From Morinoia aosen (taxonomy: Eukaryota; Arthropoda; Malacostraca; Amphipoda; Talitridae), in NCBI GenBank assembly GCA_030386875.1, contig CM059556.1:39224964-39288963 (forward strand): a stretch of DNA of 64,000 nt. The letters run 5' to 3'. Shown piece by piece: positions 11,986-21,363 of the stretch; positions within the stretch are counted from its first letter, which is position 1; the number at the start of each line of letters is the position of its first letter. The translations under genes were made by a program, and so were the position numbers. The notes below the pieces were generated by a model. It saw nothing but the letters and a program-made list of their open reading frames with translations. It ran no database searches and had not been told where the DNA came from.

Positions 11986-13712
11986 TAATCCTTAATTACA
12001 GAACATACTGAACGAGTACTGACGAATCTCATTTACCTGGTATCTCCATTGCTGAACAATCTCCCTCGCTCATTGTTTTATAATTCAAGACATCACACAA
12101 CAGTTTTGAAGTATGCGTAGGTATTATGATTTGACCGCCTATACGTTGTCATTTGCAAACATGCTTACTTGTATATGTGTGTACGTATATAGGTGTATGT
12201 GCGCATATGGGTGTGTATATGTGCACGTACAACTGTGTGCACTAGAGTAGATCAACCAGTCGAAGGTGCATTTTATGTCATTCCTCTCCGTTTCTGTGTA
12301 AGCATTAAACTAGACCGACATGGTACCTATGTGTGTGTGTGTTGATCAATTGCAGACATTCTGCACCATATTAAAAAAAATAATGTGTTTTTTTCTAATA
12401 TGAAATTGTAAAGCATCCATGTAAAAAAAATAAATTCGTTGTGTGATCATCCATTTATACTGCAGTAATATACTTATTCGGCTTATAGTTATATGCTTAT
12501 AATAATGTGATACCTATGTTTGTTTATCAACTGCCGACAATTTGCGCCATATTTCAAAGATAATGTGATTTTTTTTTTCTAATATGAAACCTTTATAGGA
12601 CATTAATGTTTTCTTTCTTATTCACGTCCCACAATCGTTTTCATGTTTCCGACTTAAGTGGACTGTTTTGTGCCACTATTTTTAGTACGAAATTTTATAA
12701 AATTCATGCTATAATAAAAGATATTTTCTCCGTTTCCCTCGATTGGAATTCTGGTTTATACGAACTAGTTTACGCTGATATTTGCGCACATGCTTACTTG
12801 TGTATATGTGTACGTGTCCACGCTATGCGTATGACACTCTGTAGAATGCGTATATGTATTGCCTCGATGCATAGAAATGCATTTGTGTTTGCTTACGAGT
12901 TTGGTGTAAGTATGTGCGGGGGTATATGTGTGCATGTGTATGTGTATGTGTATATATTTACATGTATACGTGCACATATGTGTGTACTAGACTGACAACT
13001 AGCATTTTACTAGAGATAATGGCCTTTTTTCTGTGCACTCTCAACTTGTAACATTACCTAACTCGTCATCTCTTTAGTATTGTGAAGCATTCATGTAAAA
13101 ACTATACTTTTGTTGTGCGATCATCCATTTATATTTAAATAAAATGCTTGTTTACTAATGACCGTTATGATAAAATTGTTGAATCAGTAATACAAAACTT
13201 ATAATCTTCTTGGTCCTCATGCTTATATGTATATATGTATTTGTGTGTGTGTGTATGTGTGTGTGTGTGAGTGTGTGTATGGATATGCACACACATGCAT
13301 ACGTATATGTACATATGTGTGCATATGGATATATATTTATATATATTTTTTTTTCATGCTTCCTTAAAACGACACTTGTGAACATTGACCGAAACAAACG
13401 ATTTCATATATTATTTCCTGGCGTCAAGAATTGCGAAGTTTTATGTCATGTACATGTAAACTGTCAAAAGTGTTTTCACCCCACAATGAAAATGCATCGT
13501 CCATGAAATTGTGTTATCTCTTATAATTATCATTACATGTATTATCAAATGTAGATTAAGCTAGATTAGGAGTTCATTGCCCTCAATCATTTCTTTTCGA
13601 CTAGTGACACGAGTTTTTCAATACTCGTGTGTGTGTATCATCTAAGTATATTAATTTTAAGATATTTAAAAACCAATGATTGTAATATTGTACAATCTCT
13701 ATTGGAAATAAA
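11986..13712 (+). mobile_element. Long 3' region of the CR1/L2-like LINE, with internal repeats and TG-rich tracts
   Basis: No further ORF belongs to the element. Modules recur: CATGCTTACTTGT plus (TG)n/TATATG tracts near 12160, 12790 and 13215; AATGTG-(T)n-CTAATATGAAA near 12382 and 12560; GTAAAGCATCCATGTAAAA and a relative near 12410 and 13083, each followed by TTGTGTGATCATCCATTTAT-like sequence. It ends near an AATAAAC signal (about 13707) and the pyrimidine array follows at once. Part of this could be host sequence, as the exact 3' end was inferred. Confidence 0.6.
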
Positions 13713-13830
13713 CTGTTTTTCTTTCTTTTTCTTTTTCTTTTGTTGTTTTCTTCTTTCGTTGCTGTTTTTTACGTCACCCTTCTTTTTCTTCTCTCTGTAG
13801 TTTTTATTCCATGTCACAGTTTTCTTTTTT
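13713..13830. repeat. Pyrimidine-rich tandem array, right part
   Basis: It contains GTTTTCTTCTTTCGTTGCTG, TTTTTTACGTCACCCTTC and TTCTTCTCTCTGTAG, matching the units and the left border of the 10480-10740 array in the same orientation. Confidence 0.8.
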
Positions 13831-15740
13831 CTTGGTTCATATTTAACCAGTATGAAACCCTTTCGAGTGCGGTAACAATTCTGACTATCCTTTCGTTGCA
13901 ATTTTTTACATTGTCATATTTTTATCATTTTACTAATGGATTAAGGCAGAGATGCTTTTAATAATCGTTGAGAAACCTGTAGGAATGCATGCCTCATTTA
14001 GACTTTATTTTATTATTACAGTTCTTTTTTTCTTTTTGAACCAGCTAAAATTTGCTGCTATATTTAGTTAATAGCTAGTGAATCCAACGCAGTGCTATGG
14101 TTGTTGGAAACAAGAATGGAATAACAGTTGAATTTAACATGGATTGTGGTTGCACCTGATTTTATCCGATGATTCTTTACAAGCACTGATTCTATGACTG
14201 ATTTAACTTGTGAATTTCATTCCGATCATGTTTATTGTGTTGCTTGTTTTAATGAAGTAATTGGCGGTGGATTAATCGAAATTTTATCTACGACCATAGT
14301 AAAAAAAGCACAATGATGTTTTTCCAAGATAATATGAAGCAACATCACACACTGTTTATGGAGTCAGTAACATTTTGAAAAGTGATCTAAATACCAAATT
14401 TTCATTCTAATAATGGGGAAAAGAAGTTTTGAATTTTCTGCACAAATTCATCGCGGGGTGCTTTTGACCCATACTGCTAATTTCAACCCAAGTGAGGTAG
14501 AACTTAATTCCAGGTAGAACTTAATTCCAGATCCATATTCAAATACTTTCATACATTGTATACGCATATGTATGAGTTAAGAAGCACGTCCCTTATTAAA
14601 ATTTACTTCGCTTCATGTTGCAAAGCGAGCATCTATTACCCCTTTCAAATAATGAAAAATGCAACTTCTCAGATATGAAAACAGTAGGACATGCTTTCAA
14701 ATATCCAACTCTTCTTCATAACGCGAAATTGTCGCAGTCAAGTCCAAGGACGCAAAAGGCAAAGCAACGATATTCATTGTTCTCTTTTTGTGATTTGCAC
14801 TTGAGAATGGAGGTCAAACGTGGCACCAATGCCTTTGAAGTACAGCGGCTCATGCATCATTTTCTAGCGCAATGTGACACGTGTCTTCCATGAGTGCAGG
14901 CAGGCGCATATAGGGAGCTTGGAACAAGACACCGTTGCTTCTGCTGTGTTCTTCATGCAAAACTTCTCAGGGCAGAATTTCGAACAAGACTAACAGTTTC
15001 CACGTCGCATCTGGTAAAGTAGTTGTCTCTTTCTGTACATGCAGTCAGTACTTTGAGATATTTTGTGAATTTGTCGGTTGTAATTGAGGGGAAATGAGAA
15101 AGTATATAATGGATTGCACATAAAAAATTATTCTTAATGTTATGGTTGGAGATTAGAAGAAATGGATTGGGTTGAACTTCGTGATGTTTACTCGAGTTAC
15201 AGGCTAAGGCTAAAGCAAAATAATCCTTCAGTCAACCATCGAGAGGAGCTAATTCTCAATCTCAACAACCAATTAAGTCAATAGTTATAGTCAAAACAGT
15301 CTCTGAATTCTTTTGAAAAAAATTAAGTGTGAGTAAGGTTAAGTCAGCCAATGTGCTATAATAACAATAATAAAAATATTAAAAGAAACCCCCCACATTC
15401 GTTGGGTACGCGAGGTGAGAGAGGAGGGAGAAAGCTTAGATTACAGACAGTGTTGCCACACCGCCCAATTCTTGAAAAACTTAAATTTACTCTTTTACAA
15501 AAATTTGGAGATGAGACCACTCAACTTCTGACAACCCTGCAAAGTTATCAGATACGGAGTGGTCTTTAGGTTCAATGATGCTCAAAAAAGCTCTATTTTA
15601 ACTAGTTTGGCTAGCAAAGGGCCAAGTTAGCCACCCTGGTTGCAGTGTTCTCGGTAGCAGCAAATTGGGGACCAGGAATAGCATCACAGCAAGAGCTTCA
15701 AGTCGCCTAATGAGAGGCGACTTTAAGGTTGACATTGAGA
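13831..15740. other. Non-coding stretch, no gene recognised
   Basis: A 92-codon frame at 14615-14893 has no recognisable domain and no supporting splice sites, so I do not call it. Nothing else was identified. Confidence 0.5.
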
Positions 15741-16052
15741 CGTCGATGCTGTACCAAAAGACCCTATTATTATTCAATCCATTTCGTAAGTTATTCCACT
15801 TTCAATCATGCTATTACCTGATAGCATCTTGTGACGCTATTAAGACTGTCTAGAAACTTATGTTAATATCTAACAACTGAAACAGCGTACTAGCAGTCGA
15901 TGCGGCACCAAATGTACCCAACATTATTCAATCCATTTTGTAAGTGACTCCAGTTTCAGAATTCACGCTATTACGTGATGGCACCCTGTGACGCTATTAA
16001 GACTGTCACGAAATGATGTAAATATCCAGCAACTGAAATAGCGCACTAGCAC
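15741..16052. repeat. Tandem duplication, two units of about 154 bp
   Basis: Both units share ATTATTCAATCCATTT, CTGTGACGCTATTAAGACTG (first unit CTTGTG), ATATC(T/C)A(A/G)CAACTGAAA and GCG(T/C)ACTAGCA. They are diverged by roughly a fifth, so the duplication is old. Confidence 0.75.
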
Positions 16053-16530
16053 GAGCATCCAAACGGAAGGAGCGTCTGTAGACCTGCAAAACGATAGTAT
16101 CATTATACCTGAATCAAAATTCATTGGCACTACCGCTCGAAAATTAGAACTCAATGGAAAGCCATGGAATTAGAACACAGTTCAGAAGAAACGTAGCTAA
16201 AATCAATGTTTTTATAATATTCAACAATTAACCAGCGCTAACACGCAAGATGATCTCAGAAGTAATAACAGATGACAACTTTAACCTTGCTGATCATTTC
16301 TAGCGTCCCACAGACTTTGTATTGTCCTCCTGTAGATGAGTTAGATTTTTAGGGAGGTTTTAATGATCACAGTCTCATTGTCTTGTGGCTGATGTAGTTC
16401 TTACACTAAAATTCGTACTATATAAGAAATATGGAAAATAACCCTGCTGAAAGCGATGGAACGTGCGCATTTTCTTTGGGCATCTGCATAACATGATATG
16501 TCTGAATTCATAACGTGACTGAAGCTCAGT
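16053..16530. other. Non-coding stretch, no feature recognised
   Basis: Only short chance frames are present. Confidence 0.5.
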
Positions 16531-16800
16531 CTATAGTGCAGGAATGTAAACTCAAAGAGCAGCCAAGTAAATTTGTATTGCAGCTATGTAAATATAAAAT
16601 GCAGCTTTGTAAATTAAAAATGCAATTGTGTAAATTTAGCCTAACGTGTAAATTTAGAGTGCAGCTATGTAAATTTAAAAGGCAGCTTAATAAATTCAGA
16701 GTGCAGTTATGTAAATTTATAGAGCAACTATGTAACTTTAGAATTCAGCCAAGTACTGTAAATTCGAGGGCAGCCACTTTAATTTAGAGTATAGCTATGT
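16531..16800. repeat. ~21-bp minisatellite array, about 12 degenerate copies
   Basis: The unit is GTAAATTTAGAGTGCAGCTA with variable joins (AAAATGCAG, AGGCAGCTTA). It explains the 90-codon Lys/Cys-rich frame at 16515-16787. Confidence 0.85.
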
Positions 16801-16904
16801 GAATTAAGCAGGAACTCGTTTTCTCTCAGACTGATTCATATACTGTACTTCAAATAACTACGTTTGGAGCAGGCAACACTCATTAGAACACACACTCTGG
16901 AGCA

Positions 16905-17087
16905 GCGCTCATTTTGCATCTGGGAGCACTGCTCCCCCCAAATCTGGCTCCACTATTGGCCTAACGGCATAGCGTTTTGGTGACGTCATGAAGTTTGTTT
17001 GAAATGAAGCCTTTCTATTGGCTAGCCGAACAAGAGGAGGTGTATTTTCTCCCATAGAAATGACCCAACCCTGTTTCCTCTACCGTG
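16905..17087. mobile_element. hAT-like MITE family, copy 1 (left end missing)
   Basis: It shares the body GCAGCGCTCAT, GCACTGCT(A/C)CC, TTGGTGACGT, AAAGCCTTTCTATTGG and the right terminus TGTTTCCTCTACCGTG with copies at 45313 and 46023. The left inverted terminus is not present here, so this copy is truncated. Confidence 0.75.
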
Positions 17088-17096
17088 GCAATAAGC

Positions 17097-17376
17097 ATCC
17101 AGGTAGAGAAGTTCTGACATTTTGGCTTGCATTCGAGCCCATGAAATGGTGGACCAAGTACAGTTGAACACTTGCGATATCTAATGCTTTTTTACTTCAG
17201 AAACAAAAGAAAGCAACAGTTACACAAACATATATATGCCATGTCTATGAGTCGTTTCTGTTGCTTTCCTTTCTTTTTTAAAGACAAAGGCATAAAAAAG
17301 AGGTCAGTAGTGCCCTGCTTGGTCCACCATTTCAAGGGCTCGAATGCAAGCAGAAATGTCAGAACTTTACTTGGAG
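17097..17376. repeat. Long foldback (hairpin) sequence, ~280 bp
   Basis: The left arm 17099-17159 (AAGTTCTGACATTT, GCTTGCATTCGAGCCC, TGAAATGGTGGACCAAG) is the reverse complement of 17317-17374 with few mismatches. A second nested pair is GAAACAAAAGAAAGCAACAG (17200) against CTGTTGCTTTCCTTTCTTTT (17258). The loop is about 38 bases. Whether it is a foldback transposon or a hairpin RNA source cannot be told from sequence. An open frame crossing it (17172-17441) is not called. Confidence 0.85.
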
Positions 17377-17411
17377 GCTCACTCGTACTACACACTGTCG
17401 TAGGCATGCTC

Positions 17412-17506
17412 GCTGTACCGAATACAGGATTTGAAGAATAAGAATATAAAAATACTCTTCAGGAGACGGGAAAGATGGCATTTCAAAAAGAATGAACTTC
17501 GTGCCC
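17412..17506 (+). repeat. Inverted repeat pair, left member
   Basis: The segment GCTGTACCGAAT ... AAGAATAAGAATATAAAAA ... GGAGACGGGAAAGATGGC ... AATGAACTTCGTG matches the reverse complement of 20801-20897 with few differences. Confidence 0.85.
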
Positions 17507-17626
17507 ATAGCATTATGTATATAAATATATACATGATTCAATCCACGTTTGGTGGCTTCTAATCTATTTACTAAAAATATTATCGACATGTTAAATAAAT
17601 TTTAGATTTTTATGTGGTACTAGAGT

Positions 17627-18090
17627 ACGCGACCCGTCAAAAATGGCGGGATTCAATATTTTTGTTGATAAATATTACAGATATCGATGCGAAACAAATG
17701 AATTCATCCTAATAGTACACGTGATCAAAATATTCTTGTACTTGCGCACTGGTGAAATTCATCGCAGAGACGGTCATCAATTAAGCATCCTTAAGAACGT
17801 CACAGACACACGTACCAAGAAAGCAAGCGACAATTGTGCATTATTTTCTATCTTAATTACTGTTATTAGCCAAGAGACTTCTGAAAAAACTTGCTACGTC
17901 GTTTTCATCGCTTTAAGCGGCATTTTCAATTTTCAAGCATTATTTTTGACCTATAAACAAACGTGACCAGATGTCAGTTTTTTATATCATTTAAATCGTA
18001 TCTGTGATACCAAGCAAGCAGATCCCATTTTTATAACATAGGAAAAATTGCGCACAAAAAATATATTTGTAAAGACACCTGGAGTTTTAT
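17627..18090. repeat. Dispersed repeat, copy A
   Basis: It is related to 18919-19215: both begin GTAC(G/A)CGAC(C/A)CGTCAAAAATG, share ATCCTAATAGTAC, AAAATATT-TTG(C/T)ACTTG(C/T)GCA and TGGTGAAA, and end with AAAGACACCTGG. The family is unknown. Because copy B runs into mariner sequence, it may be flanking sequence of an old DNA transposon. Confidence 0.65.
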
Positions 18091-18182
18091 TATGCATTGT
18101 TGATTCTTGATCGCATTTCCGACAAATGGAGAGATTCATTCATAAGCGCATGAGTCGACTTTTTCGGCAATTCCTAACATAA

Positions 18183-18287
18183 CCAGTCTAACTTTTTCAC
18201 CGTCTGAACGCAGGTTTTTCGCCGCCCAAGTAATTGCATCACCTGGGCGGCGAAAAACATGCATGCTCCGGCAAAAAAGTTAGACTG
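18183..18287. mobile_element. Palindromic foldback element, copy 6
   Basis: One of the best-kept copies. CCAGTCTAACTTTTTCACCG is mirrored by AAAAAAGTTAGACTG, and TTTTTCGCCGCCCAAG by CTGGGCGGCGAAAAAC. It is a near-perfect palindrome of just over 100 bp. Confidence 0.85.
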
Positions 18288-18918
18288 TGTAACCATCAAG
18301 TCTATAATAATTTTACACTTAACTTATTAACTACTTAACTATCACTTAACTTAACTTATTCGTTTTAACTAATATAATCGCTAAATACACATCTATAATT
18401 TCACGTTGACGAAATCTAAATTTAACATACATACATAGATCAATTTTAATTTCACAATGCCTAACTCTAACCCCTACAATATTGTCCAACTGTTCAATTT
18501 GACACGCAAAAAATATAGAGCACGAAGATTCACAACGATGTTCCAGAACAAAACAATAAATCGCATGATTTATAACTTGAAAAGCGCTGTTTGTGTGCAG
18601 GTTTTTCAGTCTCCCATAATAATTCATCACAGCTGTATCCTAGATACCGTGAAGTTGCTTTGGTATCCGGAAATTTTGTAGCATTTGCTCTGATGATAAA
18701 TCAACAAAAAGGGTTAGAAGCTTTTTGCCTTTTTGCGATAAACTCTAAGATCTAGTTGAGCCTTAAATTTGTAAGAGCATTTTGACGTCGGTACAGGTCC
18801 TTTCTTTTTACGCTTAAGTCTTAGTAACAGTAACTGAAGGGAAGGGAAACATTATAACTTTGACATTTTGACAGTTTATTCAGCAGATGAGGAGACCGAA
18901 AGTTTCATTCTAACCAAC
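18288..18918. other. Non-coding stretch, no feature recognised
   Basis: Short frames on both strands (up to 94 codons) have no recognised domain or splice support. Confidence 0.45.
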
Positions 18919-19215
18919 AGTAGTGTACACGACACGTCAAAAATGACGGGATTTGATATCTTCTTCAGACAATTATTTTTGCTAATGTTGATGACAAATA
19001 ATTTTCCATCCTAATAGTACCCGAAATTAAAATATTATTGCACTTGTGCATTGGTGAAACTCGTATCACAGATACCGTCATTAGGCTTCCTCAAGAGCGT
19101 GAAAAAGAGATGGACCAACCAATTTAATGAGTTCAATGAGATTCCATATCATCGACGTAGAAGAAATTACTCACAAAAAGATTATAACTTCAATTATTTA
19201 TGAATTTAAAAAGAC
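18919..19215. repeat. Dispersed repeat, copy B
   Basis: It is a diverged copy of 17627-18090 in the same orientation, about 1.3 kb apart, and shares the opening CGTCAAAAATG and closing AAAGACACCTGG motifs. It abuts the 3' end of the mariner fragment. Confidence 0.65.
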
Positions 19216-19635
19216 ACCTGGCATATTACATATAAGAAGTGACCGCCTTCAACCATGATGACGCGTCTACACTCTCTCAAAAGCCGGACACGGTGCGGAT
19301 TACTTCTGCCCTTTACAACGACTCCACGGTTTTTTTGACGCTTTTTTCTTTTTTTCAAGGCTGGGGCACTGTTGTGGGGCTTCTGTTTGCCAGATATTGC
19401 AGTAGAATCTGGCATTCACTTCTACGTTCTTGGTGAAAAAATGGGTATGGATATCACCATCAGCTGAAACCACGCAGGGGATCATGACGCTGACTGGTTT
19501 CTTCGTTGTCATCGTGTGTTGAACGTGAGTATTTGAAGTGGCAATCCAGAGATCGTTACGTCTGTTAAAAACTCTGTCAACTGTAAAAATCGTCACTTCA
19601 TAAAAGGATTTTATGTTCGATCCTTTGGTTTTCAA
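19206..19635 (-). pseudogene. mariner-family (IS630/Tc1/mariner) transposase fragment
   Basis: Two overlapping minus-strand frames (19635-19300 and 19415-19206) carry pieces of one transposase. The first has FTVDRVFNRRNDLWIA, then KKPVSVMIPCVVSADGDIH and FFTKNVEVNARFYCNIWQT. This matches the arthropod mariner pattern FTVDxVxNRRNDR ... SVMVxGVVSxDG ... PHFFxxGxxVNxxxY in the DDE core. The second ends CRRVIMVEGGHF, like the C-terminal EAxGGHxE of these proteins. The stretch between, with the third catalytic acidic residue, is missing, and the frames are out of register around the T/A-rich tract at 19330-19355. It is a dead, internally deleted copy; the upstream DNA-binding half is absent. Confidence 0.75.
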
Positions 19636-19789
19636 TCAGTTCACAACTTTCTTGCACTTCTCGCAACACACTTGTTTTATCTGATTAGTTAGAAACTGCG
19701 TTCTACCTTGCGCGTAAGAGGTTATGCCAAGGTCCTTTGGTCGCTCTGTGAATTATAGTGATGCTGATGAGCCTCTTCATAACCAATGT

Positions 19790-20155
19790 ATACTATAAAA
19801 AGAGCGGTGTCTGTCTCTTTGTCTGTCTGTCTGTCTGTCCGAAGCCAGCCTGCAGTGTGTGATTAGCGTATCTGTGATACAAGCTTCATCAACTCCACAT
19901 TTTCCCGTGTTTAATCCATCAGATTCGAGTAGGAATGAATATCCCGTGAATTCTTAGGAAATAGGAACGTGTGTCATGTGATTTGTCGAACATTATTGTT
20001 CATTTTTGACGGGCCGTGTGCACGCGGCCTCATCAACTCTCGAGAGATTGAATCTATTTATTTCTTGCGGCCTTTCTTTCATTTCACCTTCTTTCTTATT
20101 CAAAATAAAGGGGGGCGTGGAATAATGTTGGTAAAACCACAGTTGGAATGGCCTT
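19790..20155 (+). mobile_element. Helitron-like non-autonomous element, diverged copy
   Basis: It shares TATACTATAAA-AGCGG-GTC, (TGTC)n, CCGAAGCCAGCCTGCAGTG, GCGTATCTGTGATACAAGC and GGCCGTGTGCACGCGGCCTC with the pair at 50576-50987. It has an extra ~130 bp in the middle and lacks a clear CTAG end. Confidence 0.55.
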
Positions 20156-20800
20156 GACGCATATTCTTTAGGGCAGGTAGAGAGCGAAGTTTACAAGTTA
20201 TATCTTTTCATTGCGTGTGGGTGGCTCTGCAATTTTTACCAGATTGTTTAAAACGCTGGCAAACATCGTCAAGTGTCTGCCTTAGATCCTGAAAGGATTA
20301 TTCAAAAAAGCTCAGCCTCGGCCCGTGCGGCGTAGTTCACAGATGGCTGCACGTTTCGACTGCTTTATTGTGTTACGATTAGGCAACGAACTCTCAATGT
20401 GGATTGCTGTTAATTAAATATAACTGATGCATAACAGTTTTGATAACTTCTAGAAGATTAGAAAAATCAATTTTTAAAATGTGTGCGGACTTATCTGGAA
20501 AACCTTTTGCTTCGTTGTGTGATGACAGTATCATGTACAAACGACCGGGGAGGTAAAAAAAAATAGTCATTCAAATTATTTTACAAAACGGTTACATATT
20601 AGGAAACTAACTTGAAAGGACTTACAACAATTGTCACGAAATATGTATGTTTATATCGTATGATATATTTTTTTGCTAAATCACGTAAATATCACATTTT
20701 TATTTTTGGCTAAATCCCGTGAAGCTATCACATTTTAAAGAAAGGTAAACATTCTGCTGGGATACAAACATTAGAATGTGTTGTGTATCGAGTGTCTGAA
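20156..20800. other. Non-coding stretch, no feature recognised
   Basis: AT-rich with repeated AAATC(A/C)CGT motifs near 20680 and 20712. No gene is seen. Confidence 0.45.
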
Positions 20801-20897
20801 GTGTCACGAAGTTCATTCTTTATTAAATGCCATCTTTCCCGTCTCCTGAAGAGTTTTTTTATATTCTTATTCTTTAAATCCTTTATTCGGTACAGCA
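20801..20897 (-). repeat. Inverted repeat pair, right member
   Basis: Reverse complement of 17412-17506 (CACGAAGTTCATTCTTT ... GCCATCTTTCCCGTCTCC ... TATTCTTATTCTTTAAATCC). About 3.3 kb containing copies A and B, a foldback element, mariner and Helitron-like sequence lies between the two members. Confidence 0.85.
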
Positions 20898-20989
20898 ATT
20901 TCGACAAGCGTTCTCAAGTGCTTGAAACAGGATGTCATTCATCAAAGTGACCCGGCGGTCGGCCCTTCGACCAGACGTGCTGGCTCAAG

Positions 20990-21075
20990 GCAAGCTGGCA
21001 CACAACACATGCACACACAACACACACACACATGCACACACACAACATAAAGCGCACAACACACAGGCGTTGCGT
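20990..21075. repeat. CA-rich microsatellite
   Basis: Interrupted (CA)n runs (ACACACACATGCACACACAC and similar) lie beside the 3' end of the minus-strand LINE. Confidence 0.85.
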
Positions 21076-21363
21076 GGGAACGCCCGAACGAGGCAGCTTC
21101 GAAGGGACTTGAACTTGAACTTGAACTTGAACTTGAGGGCCGACAGTGTCGGGGCCTTTGTAACGGCCTACAATTCCCTCCACAATTTTCACACAAAGAG
21201 TTCAGCGCCTGGTACCAGACTTGTCCACTAAACTACTCAGGATCTACGATCCTTGTCACAAGCCTCCATTGGAAGGCATCACCGGGACAGCCAGTGTGTC
21301 AAAACACCATCCCCCGGCACATTGGGTCATTACAGCCCATTCTACCAGACTGGCTCATTCCAG

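Noticed and set aside
14615-14893. 92-codon frame
   Set aside because: No domain, ordinary composition for chance frames, no splice or promoter support.
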